DNA of 64,000 nt, from positions 136,199,305 through 136,263,304 of the forward strand of contig OW799234.1 in the NCBI GenBank assembly GCA_941918925.1. The letters run 5' to 3'. Source of the stretch: Phyto melanocephala (lineage: Eukaryota > Arthropoda > Insecta > Diptera > Rhinophoridae). Below, piece after piece: positions 10,093 to 21,501 of the stretch (its first letter is position 1; every line of letters begins with the position of its first letter). Below the pieces are notes generated by a model, which worked only from the letters and a program-made list of their open reading frames with translations, did not search any database and had not been told where the DNA came from. A program made the translations under genes and the position numbers.

Positions 10093-10650
10093 GTGGGCGG
10101 GGCCACGCCCATAAAAAATTAGTTATCAGTTTTAGCTACTTGCACTTGACCGATTTTTCTGAATTTTTGCACACATATCGAGCTGTCATGACTAAATTAT
10201 ATCGTGATAAGAAAAGTGGGCGGGGCCACGCCCCTAAAAAAGTTTTAATTTTGAGGTACTTGCACTGGACCGATTTTTCTGAAACTTTGCACACATATTA
10301 ACCTGTCATGACTTTATAATTTCGTGATTAAAAAAGTAGGCGGGGCCACGCCGATAAAAAAAAGTTCTAATTTTGAGGTTCTTGCACTGGACCGATTTTT
10401 CTGAAACCTTGCACACATATTGAGCTGTCATTACTAAATAATTTGATGATTAGAAAAGTGGGCTGGGCCACGCCCATAAAAACAATTATAATTTTGAGGT
10501 ACTTGCACTGGTCCGATTCTTCTGAAACTTTGCACACATATTGAGCTGTTATGACTTTACAATTTCATGATTAGAAAAGTGGGAAGGGCCACGCCCATAA
10601 AAAAATTATAATTTTTAGGTTTTTGCACTTGATATTCAATTAAAATTCAG
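10093..10650 (+). repeat. minisatellite of ~121 bp units inside the Helitron
   Basis: The motif 'gtgggcggggccacgccc' or a close variant starts at 10093, 10216, 10336, 10459 and 10580 (spacings 123, 120, 123, 121). Between motifs each unit repeats 'cttgcactggaccgattttt', 'gcacacatat' and 'ctgtcatgact'. There are four full units and a partial fifth. The Helitron at 36269-36603 has only about one unit, so the array expanded within this lineage. The GC-rich motif is itself a near-palindrome (GGGCGTGG/CCACGCCC). Confidence 0.9.
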
Positions 10651-10702
10651 AATGCATTTCGATTCATTAAGGGGCGTAGCAACGCGCGCCGGGTTTGGCT
10701 AG

Positions 10703-12372
10703 TATTTAATAAAAGGGATAAAAAATAAATAAAAATAAAAGCTATTTTTTTATCTACATGTTTTTTAGTTTTTGCAAACACAAATATTAGAAATGCAATT
10801 CAACCTCAAGAATAATGAATTTTGCGGCCACTGAAGTTGTTGTATAGTTCTACAGCAGATTAAACTGTCATTCAATTACACATGCATGTAGTGTATATAT
10901 TTATTGTATATGAAAACATTTACAGATGGGCATTTCTACAGAAATGTCAACCGGGACCAGACATTAAAATGTAAAAATAATTTTTGTTTTTTTTTTCAAT
11001 TCTTTAAAAAAAATTTAAATTTTTATAAGAAAAGTGCTTTGAATAGGAACTTCCCAACTTTGATAAATGATAGCGGCTATACTATATTGTTGAACGCTTA
11101 TGTGTCAAATTGGCTGTCATTTTTATTGTCTATATTAAAATGGGTGTTTTGATCAGAAAACATTCCGTGCAACGTTTTACAAAAAAAAATAATCTTCAGC
11201 GAACAGCCCCAAGTAAGAAAACATATTTCTTAGAGAATATGGTGTTGCTATTAAGTCAACGGCAAGTATTATAGATCGATAGCTACCAAGTTTTTTTGAT
11301 CCAAATTAGGTGATATGGACGCTACATTCACATTGAACATTCTGCATGAACTATGGTTTTATTATGTCACAGGTAAATGCAAATTACGCACATAAGCGCA
11401 AAATTTAAACAAGAAAAATCTTCAAACAAATTGTTTTTATTTCAAATAAGTATGATCGTCACGTGCTTGTCTGTGGAAATACCCATATGTATTGTACATT
11501 GAATCAATCTGCGGTTTATTAAAATGATACTTAAGTTTATTCTTAGTTATAATCATCATAAGGTTTCTTAACACATGCATATTTAGCAGATACTAATGTA
11601 CAGTGGAAATTTGATACAACAAAGACTCTTTAAAGCTTTTTTTTATAATTATTAGTCTTAACTCGATGAGAATGATGTATTTTATTTACCATGTATTCAT
11701 ATATATGTACATATGTATGAAGATTTTTCAAAATTTTTTAAATATTTAAACATTTGACATTTGTAATTATTAAACATTTTACAAACTTAGCAGCGTATTC
11801 ATATAAAATATTTTAGGTTTATTGAAGGCTTATTTGACAAATTTCTCTGAAACATCTGTCAAATAAGCCCAATATATTTTTTATGAATATAGCCCTTAGT
11901 ATATATAAATTGACTTGCGGTGATTTTTTAATAAAGTCGCTTGAAACTAATTCTTTTATAATTTCATAAAAGCCAAATGATTTAAAGCATCACTTTTTTG
12001 GCGGTAGAATAACATAGATATGATCAACATCTATTTTTTATGCCCCTTAACGCCACGCCTTTTTTCAAGCCCCCTCAGGTAGGCCAGATTTCTTCTTCAA
12101 CATATGGATTATGTTTTTTTTATTTTTATTGAACTAAAAAAGTATTTCCTAGTGTATGAAAATGATTTTTAAAGGTAAAGGACAAGATTCAACTGTTAAG
12201 ACATTTTTAGCGGCAAGCATAAGCATTTAAATAATACAAATTGCTGCGTCCATTGACCCATCACTACACGTGTATGTATTTATGTATGTATGTATGTGTA
12301 TTAAATAAAAAACATTTTCTCTTAACTCAAAAAATGTAAATATGTAAGTGTTAAGCTGTAAACATTTTAATA
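10703..12372. other. intergenic, AT-rich
   Basis: No gene recognised. It contains a foldback at about 11787-11895 (separate entry), a TATG tract near 12272-12300 and a second copy of the 'attgaactaaaaaagtattt' repeat at 12128-12153, which like the first ends in CTAG followed by T. A stretch near 12040-12090 ('taacgccacgcc') resembles text found inside several HINE-associated repeats. Confidence 0.4.
11827..11869. repeat. perfect 13-bp inverted repeat (foldback)
   Basis: ggcttatttgaca at 11827-11839 is exactly complementary to tgtcaaataagcc at 11857-11869, with a 17-nt loop. The flanks continue the symmetry imperfectly ('attcatataaaat' on the left, 'attttttatgaat' on the right), giving a foldback of about 110 bp (11787-11895). 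Such structures are typical of small foldback MITEs; no target duplication was established. Confidence 0.8.
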
Positions 12373-12929
12373 AAGGGTCCGCCATCTAACGTTTTTTTTT
12401 TTCAACTAGTGCTTATTTCGTGAATGGTAACACTTAGCTCATGTCTAATTTGACAGATAATTAGTTTTATCCTTCCGCTAAACAAATATGGTTGCGTAAA
12501 CGCTTGAACAACGCTGGGAAATATTGCGACATTACTTTGGCCGCTTTTGCAAAAAAAAATCATCTTTTCAGATGAAGCTCTTTTTGATCTTGGCGGGTAT
12601 GTAAACAAGCAAAATTGTCGCATTTGAGGCACAGAAAACCCGCACGCATACATTGAAAAGCCGATACACCCACAACGAGTAACTGTTTGGTGCGGATTTT
12701 GGTCCAGAGGCATAATTGGGCCATTTTTCTTCGAATATGAGCAAGGAGTAGCCGTTAAAGCAATGGCGATCGTTATCAGGCCATGTTGAACGAATTTTTG
12801 TTCACAAAAATTGAAGAGGAGGATATTGGCAACATTTGGTTTCAACAGGATGGCGCTACGTGCCACAGAGCCGAAGCTACACTTTTTTTATAGCATTTTC
12901 AAAAAACAAAAGTTATTTGGCGGACCCTT
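12373..12929 (+). mobile_element. degraded mariner-type transposon with TA duplication
   Basis: The ends 'aagggtccgcca' (12373) and its complement (to 12929) form a short TIR, flanked by TA at 12371-12372 and 12930-12931. The 557-bp interior is a transposase fragment broken by stops and frameshifts. Its TIR differs from the element at 2830-3671, so it is a different family. Confidence 0.8.
12565..12885 (+). pseudogene. mariner transposase fragment
   Basis: Plus-strand frames give FSDEALFDLGGYVNKQNCRI, then a stop, then HPQRVTVWCGFWSRGIIG and FFFEYEQGVAV, a frameshift, then NIWFQQDGATCHRAEA. These are consecutive blocks of a mariner-superfamily catalytic core. The N-terminal DNA-binding part and the C-terminus are missing. 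The minus-strand open frame over the same place (12402-12866) is only its shadow. Confidence 0.85.
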
Positions 12930-12931
12930 TA

Positions 12932-14198
12932 CAATTGGCTTTTACACTATTTTACTTTGTTCATTGTACACGAATTTTTGACAGGTATTACGACTTGTAT
13001 TATAGTCTAAACTGGCCTTTAGGTTATAGCAAAGAACAACATTATTTTTCTATGATTAATTCAATTTTTTTTTTTATGCGAGCTTTAAATTTTAAACACA
13101 ATATTTATTTATTTCTGGCTCGAATTTCTTTATTATTAATTCTTCTATACCAAGAGCTTAAATTTTCTATTTGTGATAATGATAACTGAAAAAAAAAGTT
13201 TTATCCCGACACCAGCCAAGTGGAATGCATTTTTGAAACCAGCTACGGTTTCATCATCAGCACTCTTTGCTGGATGTATTTAACTCACAAGTTTTAATAA
13301 TATAGAAAACTTAAATCAATAATTTTTTCGGGTTTAAATCTGAACTTTATTAACTCTATGACATATGTCTACACTTTTTACAGAAAAAGTTTTTATTTCT
13401 TAAGAATTATTTATGGTAATATTCTTCAAGTAAAAGGTGAAGTGCAATAACAATGTTTATTTCATATACTTAAACAGCACATTATAGCTAATTTAACTTA
13501 TAGCTGGAAAATGCCAAAATAGGGGGTAGGACAGACCAATTATTGGATTGCAAATCCTGCACATTGAACATAATGACAAAAGATGTCTGCCTAATTTGGG
13601 CAATAGTTGATCCTTTTATGTCTATTCATGCAATATCGTTCATACATCGATGTTTTCTAAACATCGACGTATCGTTTGCATCCCAGAGTGTGTCCGGTGT
13701 CTATGAAAATTCAATCCGTCAGTCGTAAAAACCATACATACATGAATACACGCATACATTTAGAAATTCAACGATTTGGGTGTTTTTGTTTATATTTTTT
13801 TATATTTATTTTTTTCATACATTCATACATATATTTTTATAACAACTCTTAAATATATTTTAAAGTTCAAACTTTCTAAGCCATAAAACTTTAAATGCAT
13901 TTAAATCAGTCTATAAACCTAAAACACAAACACTAACTCATATACATATGTGTATGTGTAATTGTGTTTAAGATAGTCACTTAAGAGAAAAGTTTGAAAA
14001 ATATATGTGTGTATCGAAAGAGTGCTAACGAAAAAATTTTTTCAATTTATTTTCTAAATGGAAAACAATCTATGCCAGAGTTTTTAAAACACACGACATC
14101 TTTATATTTAAAAACAAAAATAACAATTCCCATATATTGTCCAATTTGATTTTTGGTTGTTCAAGGTTTGATATTTGTCGGGGTTTCTCTTAAATCAT
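12932..14198. other. intergenic
   Basis: No coding frame could be supported. A GC-richer stretch at 13199-13280 ('atcccgacaccagccaagtg', 'cagctacggtttcatcatc') looks like the end of an unidentified repeat, judging by composition only. TACA/CATA tracts occur at 13736-13760 and 13815-13840. Confidence 0.4.
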
Positions 14199-15335
14199 TT
14201 TTGTACCCTTTACACGAGACTTTCAATTGTAATTTTCACAATATTCATTTTGAGTATATGTACTTATTTTGATTCCTTATTTATAGACCAAAGATAGAGG
14301 AATTGATTTAGTTAAGTTAATCCGTACGTCTTTCCATGTGTGTGTTGAAATCAACTTTTCTAAAAACTTTTTGGTATTAGTTTATCAGAAGATCTTTCGA
14401 GAATTTTTCTATTGAAAATCAGTTATGTAGACATATTACGAGCTGAGATATAAGCGAAAACACGATTGCCTCTGTTTTTTACCCAAACAAAGTCAAATTT
14501 TACAGCTCCTATTGAACTTCTGAAAACGTTTATTACGATTTAATAAAATATGTACCCTTGGCAAAACTTGCAGAAAAGCTTGATTCCATGGGTCAGTTAC
14601 CGATAACGATATCGGCAAACAAAATTAATAAAAAAAATTTCAAATAAAAGTTCAGATTAGCGATTTCCTAAATAAGTTTTGGGCACTGTTGTACCAAATA
14701 ATTATTAGTTATGGTCTTGAAACTGTTGGTGATGAAAAGTATCAAAACTGCCATATAAATTACTGAGATATAAGCAACACACATACATACATGGTTCAGT
14801 CCCCAGATAATTTTTTGCCTTTGTTTTTACATATTTATACAGTTTATAGAAAACAATTTTTTAGAAAATAAGTTGCACTTAAAATTTCTTAGCTCCTATA
14901 TAACTTTTGAAGATACTATAGTACTACTTTTATTTTATTCATTAATAACTTTTAATTTTATTTTTCTTTTAATTTTCTTGTAATTTTATAAATAAAAACA
15001 AAATCTAAAAATTAAAAAAAAACAGTTTTTGCATTTGGCGAATTGTATTTAGGATAAAGACAATTGTTTGTGTAAATACAAATTTTGTAATTGACGAATT
15101 GCATTTGTGATAAACACAATTGTATTTGAAAAGATAATTTTTGTATTTGACAAATTGTATTTGTTTCAAAGACAATTTATTTTCGAAAAACAGTTTTTAC
15201 ATTTGCCGATTTGTATTAAGGTTAACAGCACTTTTGTAGTTGCAACAAATAGCAACTGCTATTGGGAACGATCCGAATGTAAATTTTTTTATGTGTGAAG
15301 ATTCGGCACAGCCGAGTATAGCGCTATTACTTGTT
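14199..15335 (+). mobile_element. DINE-1-like HINE, near complete, with internal minisatellite
   Basis: It begins with 'ttttgtaccctttacacgag' and ends with 'attcggcacagccgagtata' then GCGCTATTACTTGTT. The 3' module (TTCGGC..GCCGA, TATAGCGCT, ACTTGTT) matches the recalled end of Drosophila DINE-1 elements and recurs in this window at 20840 (-), 37569 (+), 41618 (-) and 45299 (+). An array of 56-bp units lies at 15031-15218. No coding capacity. Confidence 0.65.
15031..15218 (+). repeat. 56-bp minisatellite inside a HINE
   Basis: Motifs of the form (g/a)(c/t)atttg(g/a)cgaattgtattt start at 15031, 15087, 15143 and 15199, an exact 56-bp period. Internal tandem repeats are a known feature of DINE-1/HINE elements. 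Confidence 0.8.
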
Positions 15336-16083
15336 TTTTTTTTAGAATATGCATGAATACATTTAGGGACTACGATTTATATACTTAATTGAATTTGCAT
15401 AAAATAGATTATCCCTATTTGGAAATATAATTTGGGTGTACATTTTTTTCTCAATTTTTGGTTTTCTTCTATCTACATAAGTACTTATGCATGTATGTAC
15501 GTAGATGGGTCACGAGAAAAATAAAAAAAGTTGCATGATTTTGTAATCTCTTCCGTAGGGCATATATTTATATTTTTGTCAAGATTTTTTCGGAAGAATG
15601 CTTTATGTATGTATATTTTCTAAGAAATACAAAAAAAATATGTACATAAAGGGTTACTTTACGACTGCTGTCAACATCGAATTGTCAAGTGTAAAATGTT
15701 GCAAGCGAAAATGAAGAACGACAAATGTCAGAGTGAAAATTGTTTGTTTTTTCTTTACTTAAACATACATGCATGCATACATACTATGAGACTACATGCA
15801 GTACTTAAATCGTTTATGGTTTTAACTATGAAAGTGAGATTGTTTTCTTTTTTTATTTAGCCGTATAGATTGTTATTTGTTAATGTTTTTTGTAGAATTG
15901 TGGGTACACCGTTTACACAATTAACTTTCATTAAACATGTTTCATTAAGTATGTAGTCATATTTCGATGCAATAAAAGGTTAGGTTAGATTGAAAGATCA
16001 GATTGATTGTAATTCCTTACGCATTTCAAAATCGAATTCCTTAGCTATTTCAAGTTCGGCATAGTACCCATGTTCGTTTTACA
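15336..16083. other. intergenic
   Basis: AT-rich, with short CATA tracts near 15490 and 15770; nothing else recognised. Confidence 0.4.
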
Positions 16084-16401
16084 TTAACCTTTTTCTCTAG
16101 GAATGTCCACATTCGAGGCATATGTCATGGTCGATCGTAGTACGCTCGTATATAGCCAGTGTATTATCTTCGGGCAAATAAATATGCACCATTTTAAACC
16201 TATCGCCCTTCTACAAAGATCCCAAATTCTATGAGCTTTCTCCATTATATTCTCAATATGCTCTTTCCACGATAGCCTCAAATCAACAAACAGTAGACAA
16301 TAGTTGGCCAACCCGAAATATTTACCTTGATATGCTATGAACACTGATTCTAATAAAATTATGGAAATATCATGGAGAAATTGTCGGGTTATTATCAACA
16401 T
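16084..16401 (-). pseudogene. LINE reverse-transcriptase fragment (C-terminal side of RT)
   Basis: The minus strand encodes DLRLSWKEHIENIMEKAHRI, CRRAIGLKW and IIHWLYTSVLRSTMTYAS. This is the block just after the RT palm/thumb in jockey/I/LOA-type LINEs (consensus of the form LGV.LD..L.WK.H...... CRR..G..WG..P.I..W.YT...RP...Y). Flanks are not alignable by eye and there is no catalytic YADD, so this is a short dead remnant. It differs from the R1-clade element at 5083-9962. Confidence 0.75.
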
Positions 16402-18969
16402 AAAACATATATGTATATGTATTTCGGATGGATCCTAGTGATAACTACTCGTGAACAGCAAGTTAATTCTTGTTCTGTAAAACTGCAAAATTAAGAGTTT
16501 TTCGTATTGTCATTTATTGATTTTCAAATTGGCATATAGGTAGTAGATAGTTCAATAACTATTTTACTTAACGCTGTTCCTACAAAAAATTTTTCCTACT
16601 GTAATGTCCTGTTTTTAATTTTTCGTTATATACATATACATACATATGTATGTATATATGTATGTATATACATAAATGTTTTCCTCTAGAAGCGATAATG
16701 GTTTTTGCGAATATTTATTTCCGGATATTAGAGTTTTACACTAGGGTGCAGGTACTAAGATCTAATGGAAAAACACTAAAACGGAGTACTTTAGGTCAAT
16801 GTCATTTGGGGAAAACCTTTGATTATCATACTTTAGGATTCAATTGTAAATACCGAAAATATGACGAAAAAGGTAGAAGATATAAGTCGCTCCTACCACA
16901 AAAGACTTGAAACAATGCTTTTAATTCGAAGGTCTACGGCAATCATTTATCCTTGTAATGTGGAACGGTTTAATGTACATAAGAATGTATTATTTTATTA
17001 TTCATTTATATTTGTATTTATGTATGTACATATGAACATTTAAATAATAGACTAAACATAGCTTGAACGAGTTCTAAAAGAAGAGAACTAAGTAATTAAG
17101 AAATCACTGTGTGTAACAAAACAAAAAGAGAACAACATGTTGAATCAACATTGTTGATACAAATTGTTTTTGCAAATAGTGTTTTTTATGTATGGCATAG
17201 AAAACAAAACAGAGTTAGTAATTAGTAATATTTTATACTTTTGGAATAAGTTGGTTAAGCAACAAAGTTCATTTCTTAAGTTTTTAATATTGATTAATTT
17301 TTAATTCTAACTGCCTTATTTATAAAAATTATTAAAGGTTTATAAAATTGATAAAAATTATTAAAGGTTTATAAAATTGATTTTGTATGGAAATTTGATT
17401 TTTACACAATTAATAAATCTAGGCCGTAATTATGTTAAAACTTGTTAATCTTCTTTCTTAATCAATAAAACACATTAAGAATATACCACCAATTGCTTTT
17501 GCAATATTTGTAATGTATATATAAATAGGTTTTGGAGTCAGTAACAAAACAGTTGTTATATTCTTTTAGTGCCACTTTTTGCGAGTTCTTAAGTGATGGT
17601 ACCCACAATTAGTTTGTGCACGAATAATTTCAATTAACACATTTTTCAAAGCACATAAATATGTGTATAAAAATATAAAAAGTATATACAAATACCATAT
17701 TACACAACAAACGGCTACAACTTTAGCATGTTAATTAGTGCATTTTATAAAATTAACTCCAATATAATTTAACATTAACCGAAACATAACATTTTTCTTA
17801 CATAAGTACAAAGTATGGTGCTATAGTAGAGGAGTAGTGTTATACATAGCGTATTAATGTACTATACAACATACATACATATATAAATATTTGTAAATGT
17901 ATATATTTCATTACTCAATTAACACAAAATATTATTTAAGAATTGTAAAAAAATTTTGTTCTTTAATAAAAAAGTTGTAAGCAAAACGCAAAAAGAGACT
18001 TCAAAAAAATATAAAATTAAATTTTTGAATCCAAAGATAAGTTAACAAAAATGTCGCAATAATTACATACATATCAACGAAATTAGAAAAAAAATAAAAA
18101 TTGGTTCCACTTTGTTCCACTGCGCATTTCTGCAGACACTATTCTACAAGCCTAACTCTTGTATTTGTGATAAAATTTTAAACAAATCTAATGAGTTGCT
18201 AAGAAATAAGTCGATAAATGTTGGAAAGAATTGTCAAGGGTTGGTCAGCTGAGTTACTTTGCTCTAGTTTAGATCCCTGCGCATAGGGGCAACTATTGTA
18301 ACGAACGGGTAGGTGAGCTAGCCAGTAGCACATTCAGTCGCTATCCCGTTGGGGATGATCAAAAGTTAGATATCAAGACACTTTCTTGGAAAGTTTTCCA
18401 CCTTCTCTGCAAATGTACTGCCTTAGCTGCCAGTAGACACAGAATCCTGGGCAAATATATACTGGATAACCTCTCTGAGATATTTAAAGTCAGACTCGCA
18501 GATATGCAAGATACCTCACGGTAATAAACGGTGCCATATAGACTCCACGTAACCGTTCGCAACCTACCAGCTTAAAAGCTGCGTATTTAATTAAAGCCCG
18601 CACTGTATGAAACCAATGCATTAGACAAATATTTATTTATTTTAAAAAATATTACGTTAATGTATCCGCACACTTCAAAATTTTTAAAAATATATAAATT
18701 TTTAGTAACAAGTTTTTGTAAAGTAATTGAAACAACTTGCTGGTTACTGTTAGTTGCATTTTTTACTATTTATTTCCTTGTAATTACATCATAGTTTTTT
18801 AAGTGTGGCGTAATAAATTGCGTGACGTCGTTAGCAACGTTAAGTATTAAAATCGTCAAACTTTTGATAATAAGGAAGTCAAAATATTAATGCAGACATA
18901 TGAGTTATAGACGTATACAAGGGCGTTAATAAATATACTTTACAACATATGTTTAGTTTTATAAAGTCA
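16402..18969. other. intergenic, with a tandem duplication and an unidentified GC-richer patch
   Basis: No gene recognised. A 28-29 bp stretch ('attattaaaggtttataaaa') occurs twice in tandem at about 17329-17387. At 18240-18600 base composition rises and the sequence ('cctgcgcataggggcaacta', 'tatcccgttggggatgatc') looks like an old insertion. I could not place it in a family and its minus-strand frame (18359-18562) shows no known motif. Confidence 0.4.
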
Positions 18970-19275
18970 CTAGCCACGCCCGGCGCGCATTGATACGCCC
19001 CTTAATGAATAAAAATGCATTTTGAATTTTAATTGACTATATTAAAAATTATATACAATATTTTTGGTTTTTCCATTTGCAGTAAAAATGAACAAACAGT
19101 TATTGTCCTCGTGCTTTGTTGATGGTCCCTTGTCGCTTGAAGTTGAAAGGCAAATCGATGGGAACCATTGGAATGCGTGGAAATAGCTGAAAATAATAAC
19201 TTATTTTTAATGGGCGTGACACTGCCCACTTTTCTATATGTGCAAAGTTTCAGAAAAATCGGTTAAGAGCAAGAA
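18970..19275 (-). mobile_element. Helitron 3' part, same family as 4461-10702
   Basis: On the minus strand it ends in 'gcgcgccgggcgtggctag' (CTAG at 18970-18973), followed by T, as in the other copies. It shares the preceding block ('tgcatttttattcattaagg', 'ggggcgta') with 10640-10702 and 36269-36320. Unlike those it retains a piece of the helicase gene just upstream of the terminus, linking this non-autonomous family to an autonomous parent. Confidence 0.8.
19040..19190 (-). pseudogene. decayed C-terminus of a Helitron Rep/helicase
   Basis: Minus-strand frames show, in order, FP.RFAF, INKARGQ (Pif1-type helicase motif, normally TINK.QGQSL) and GKTKNIVY, the usual last residues of insect Helitron helicases. 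Indels break the frame between these blocks. It stops about 100 bp before the Helitron 3' terminus, which is where the gene ends in autonomous elements. Confidence 0.75.
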
Positions 19276-20839
19276 GCTTAGATAGATTTCAGTTAGAAAA
19301 ATGAAAAAAAAAGTCACAATTCATTTTCAGAATTTGTTCATATTAAACAATCAAAATGCATGCGTCCAAAAGAAATATTTTTATAATTACATAATAGGCA
19401 ATCTTTGCTCAAATTTCGGTCAAAGAAATGTTAAATGTAACGGAAAATTATGAAATAAAAATATGTGTACACGAAGTAATCGCCATCTAAAGTGCATATC
19501 AAATCAATAAAAAAAATATTTAAATAATTAGTGTGTAAAACTCTATTTAAATTCTTTAAATAATTGTTAGGGCAGTTTTCATATTAGATGACGATATGTA
19601 CGATTTCATATATAAAGAGTTAAATCACTTTTAGGCACGTTGCTCTTGTTTGGAGAAAAGTGAAATAAATCACACATATGTATGTATGTATTTATAAAAG
19701 CATCTAAATGTTGTCTCACCATTAACAGTCTTTAGTTTTCGTGTCATTAAAGTCTCATATTAAAAGCGAAAGTTTTTTCTTTCATATAATTCAAGCAAAT
19801 ATTGATTATTTGTTTTTACATTTTTCCGTCATTTAACTAGAAACATTTTCACTGGATTTCAGACAATATAAAAAGTAAAGTAAGATATTTTAATCCAGTT
19901 TTACTTAAATTAGTTTTCCTTAAATAAAACTAAATTTCATTCAGTTCAGAGATAGTGTGCTTAAATAGCTCACATGTCATTTATTTAACAAATTTGGGAT
20001 GTTGTTTATGTCGCTGACAAGCAACATTATGCATATTTATTACATATGCAACAATTGCATTATTATATTTTTCGCTTCTGTTGTATTTCAAGAAATAGTT
20101 GTTGTAGTAAATATTAGACTTTTGAGACACTATTGTCTATTAACTTATTTTAAATTGTTGTTTATGCTCTTTGATAGTTAATATAAATTTAATAAACTGA
20201 AAGTATGTATGTATATAATGTTTTAATTTCCGTTGCTTAAATCTGCATACATACATATGTATGTTAATAATAAATTGATATCAGTGATATCATTATAATT
20301 CAAATTTTAAAGCTTCGCCACATTTTTACGAAGTTGTGGCAAAAAAGTTAATCTTAAAAATGGTTTTCTATGTATATTAAACATACTCACCAGTTGTAAA
20401 AGTAAGATTATTATGGTCAGGCAGCGTGATCATGTATCATCTTATTCCAAAAATTTCTATGAAAAAAATATAATTCCAAAATATTGTTGTCTCGTTTCTG
20501 AGTGACAATTTTTCATAAATACTATTCGTCTTTAAAATACTCTTTCACACAATCAACAAACAAATAACAACGCAATTATTTAAAAAAATGCTTTTTTAAT
20601 TTTTTTGCTTTCTTTTTTTTCTTTTTTATGATATTGTGTATATGTTTAATTATTTTGTTAAAATTTTTATGTTTCATTGTTTTTTTTTCAATTTAATCGA
20701 ACTCAATATATTTTGTTTTGTATTAAATTTGTTATAAAAATTATTTGAACAATCTATATACCGTTTAGCAGTAACGAATTTAAGACCGCTTCAAAAATAA
20801 TTAGTCTAGTTTCGCTGATTTTTATACTTAAAAAAATTA
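19276..20839. other. intergenic
   Basis: AT-rich; short TATG tracts near 19678 and 20205; no gene or further repeat recognised. Confidence 0.4.
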
Positions 20840-21501
20840 AACAAGTAACAGTGCTATATTCGGTCGTAGCCGAATCTTATATACCCTTCATCACGTGTAG
20901 TCATGCAATAACAATTGTTTGTATCACCATTCATCTCATATGAAATAGAAAAAATACATATGTATGTATATAAAAACATCCCATTACAAAATTATAAATT
21001 GAGTTTACGTATGTATGTATGTTTCTAAAAAAAAATATGTATATTAAAAATAAAAATAAAACAATAAAATAAATTACAAAAAAAAATTACAAAAAAAAAT
21101 TAAAAAAAGAATTTAAAAAAATATATAAACAAATAATAAAAATATAAATATTATATAAAATAAAAAAATTAAATAAAAAAAAATTTTTGGTGAAAAAAAC
21201 GAGGTTGTCGTGGTTTTTTATCATATCTCAGAAAGTAATGGGGCGATCGTACTGAATTTCAATAGCGATTCATTCCCAGATATTTCCAAAAGATTGATAC
21301 CATACACAGATCAGTTGCTTCTAAAAGTTGATTTCAACCAACACACGGACAGACCGTCAGGGCTCAATCGACTCCTCTATTCATAAGCTTTCAGAAAATA
21401 TATACTTTATGGGTTCGGAAATGATAATTGTAGAAATTACAAACAGAATGACAAAGCTAAGTATATATAACCTTGTGCACCACAGGTGAAGGGTATAAAA
21501 A
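20840..21501 (-). mobile_element. DINE-1-like HINE, complete
   Basis: Both ends are visible. The 3' end on the minus strand reads TTCGGCTACGACCGAATA, then CACTGTTACTTGTT at 20840; the 5' end at about 21501 reads TTTTTTATACCCTTCACCTG. TATACCCTTCA occurs inverted near both ends (subterminal inverted repeat). The middle has an A-rich low-complexity tract (21040-21190) and the GTCCGT / GTCGATTGAGCCCTGACG block. Length about 660 bp, typical for HINEs. Confidence 0.7.

Larger units (their letters stand above)
4461..10702 (+). mobile_element. non-autonomous Helitron, split by a nested R1-clade LINE insertion
   Basis: The 5' end is 'tctatatatataaaagtg' at 4461, preceded by A. The 3' end is 'gcgccgggtttggctag' ending at 10702, followed by T. 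TC...CTAG ends between host A and T are the Helitron signature. The uninterrupted relative at 36269-36603 has the same two ends on the opposite strand. Between the ends, 4482-10000 is foreign: two LINE copies that entered a (TG)n tract lying about 25 bp inside the 5' end. The Helitron's own sequence resumes after 10000 ('tatagactccgaaactgtaa') and contains a 121-bp minisatellite (10093-10650). No Rep/helicase gene is present in this copy. Confidence 0.85.

Noticed and set aside
12402..12866. Minus-strand frame of 154 codons
   Set aside because: Antisense to a clearly recognisable (broken) mariner transposase on the + strand.
14199..15335. Regularly spaced repeats (56-bp and 121-bp arrays) as CRISPR-like
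   Set aside because: Units are tandem without unique spacers, lie inside eukaryotic transposons, and the genome is a fly's.
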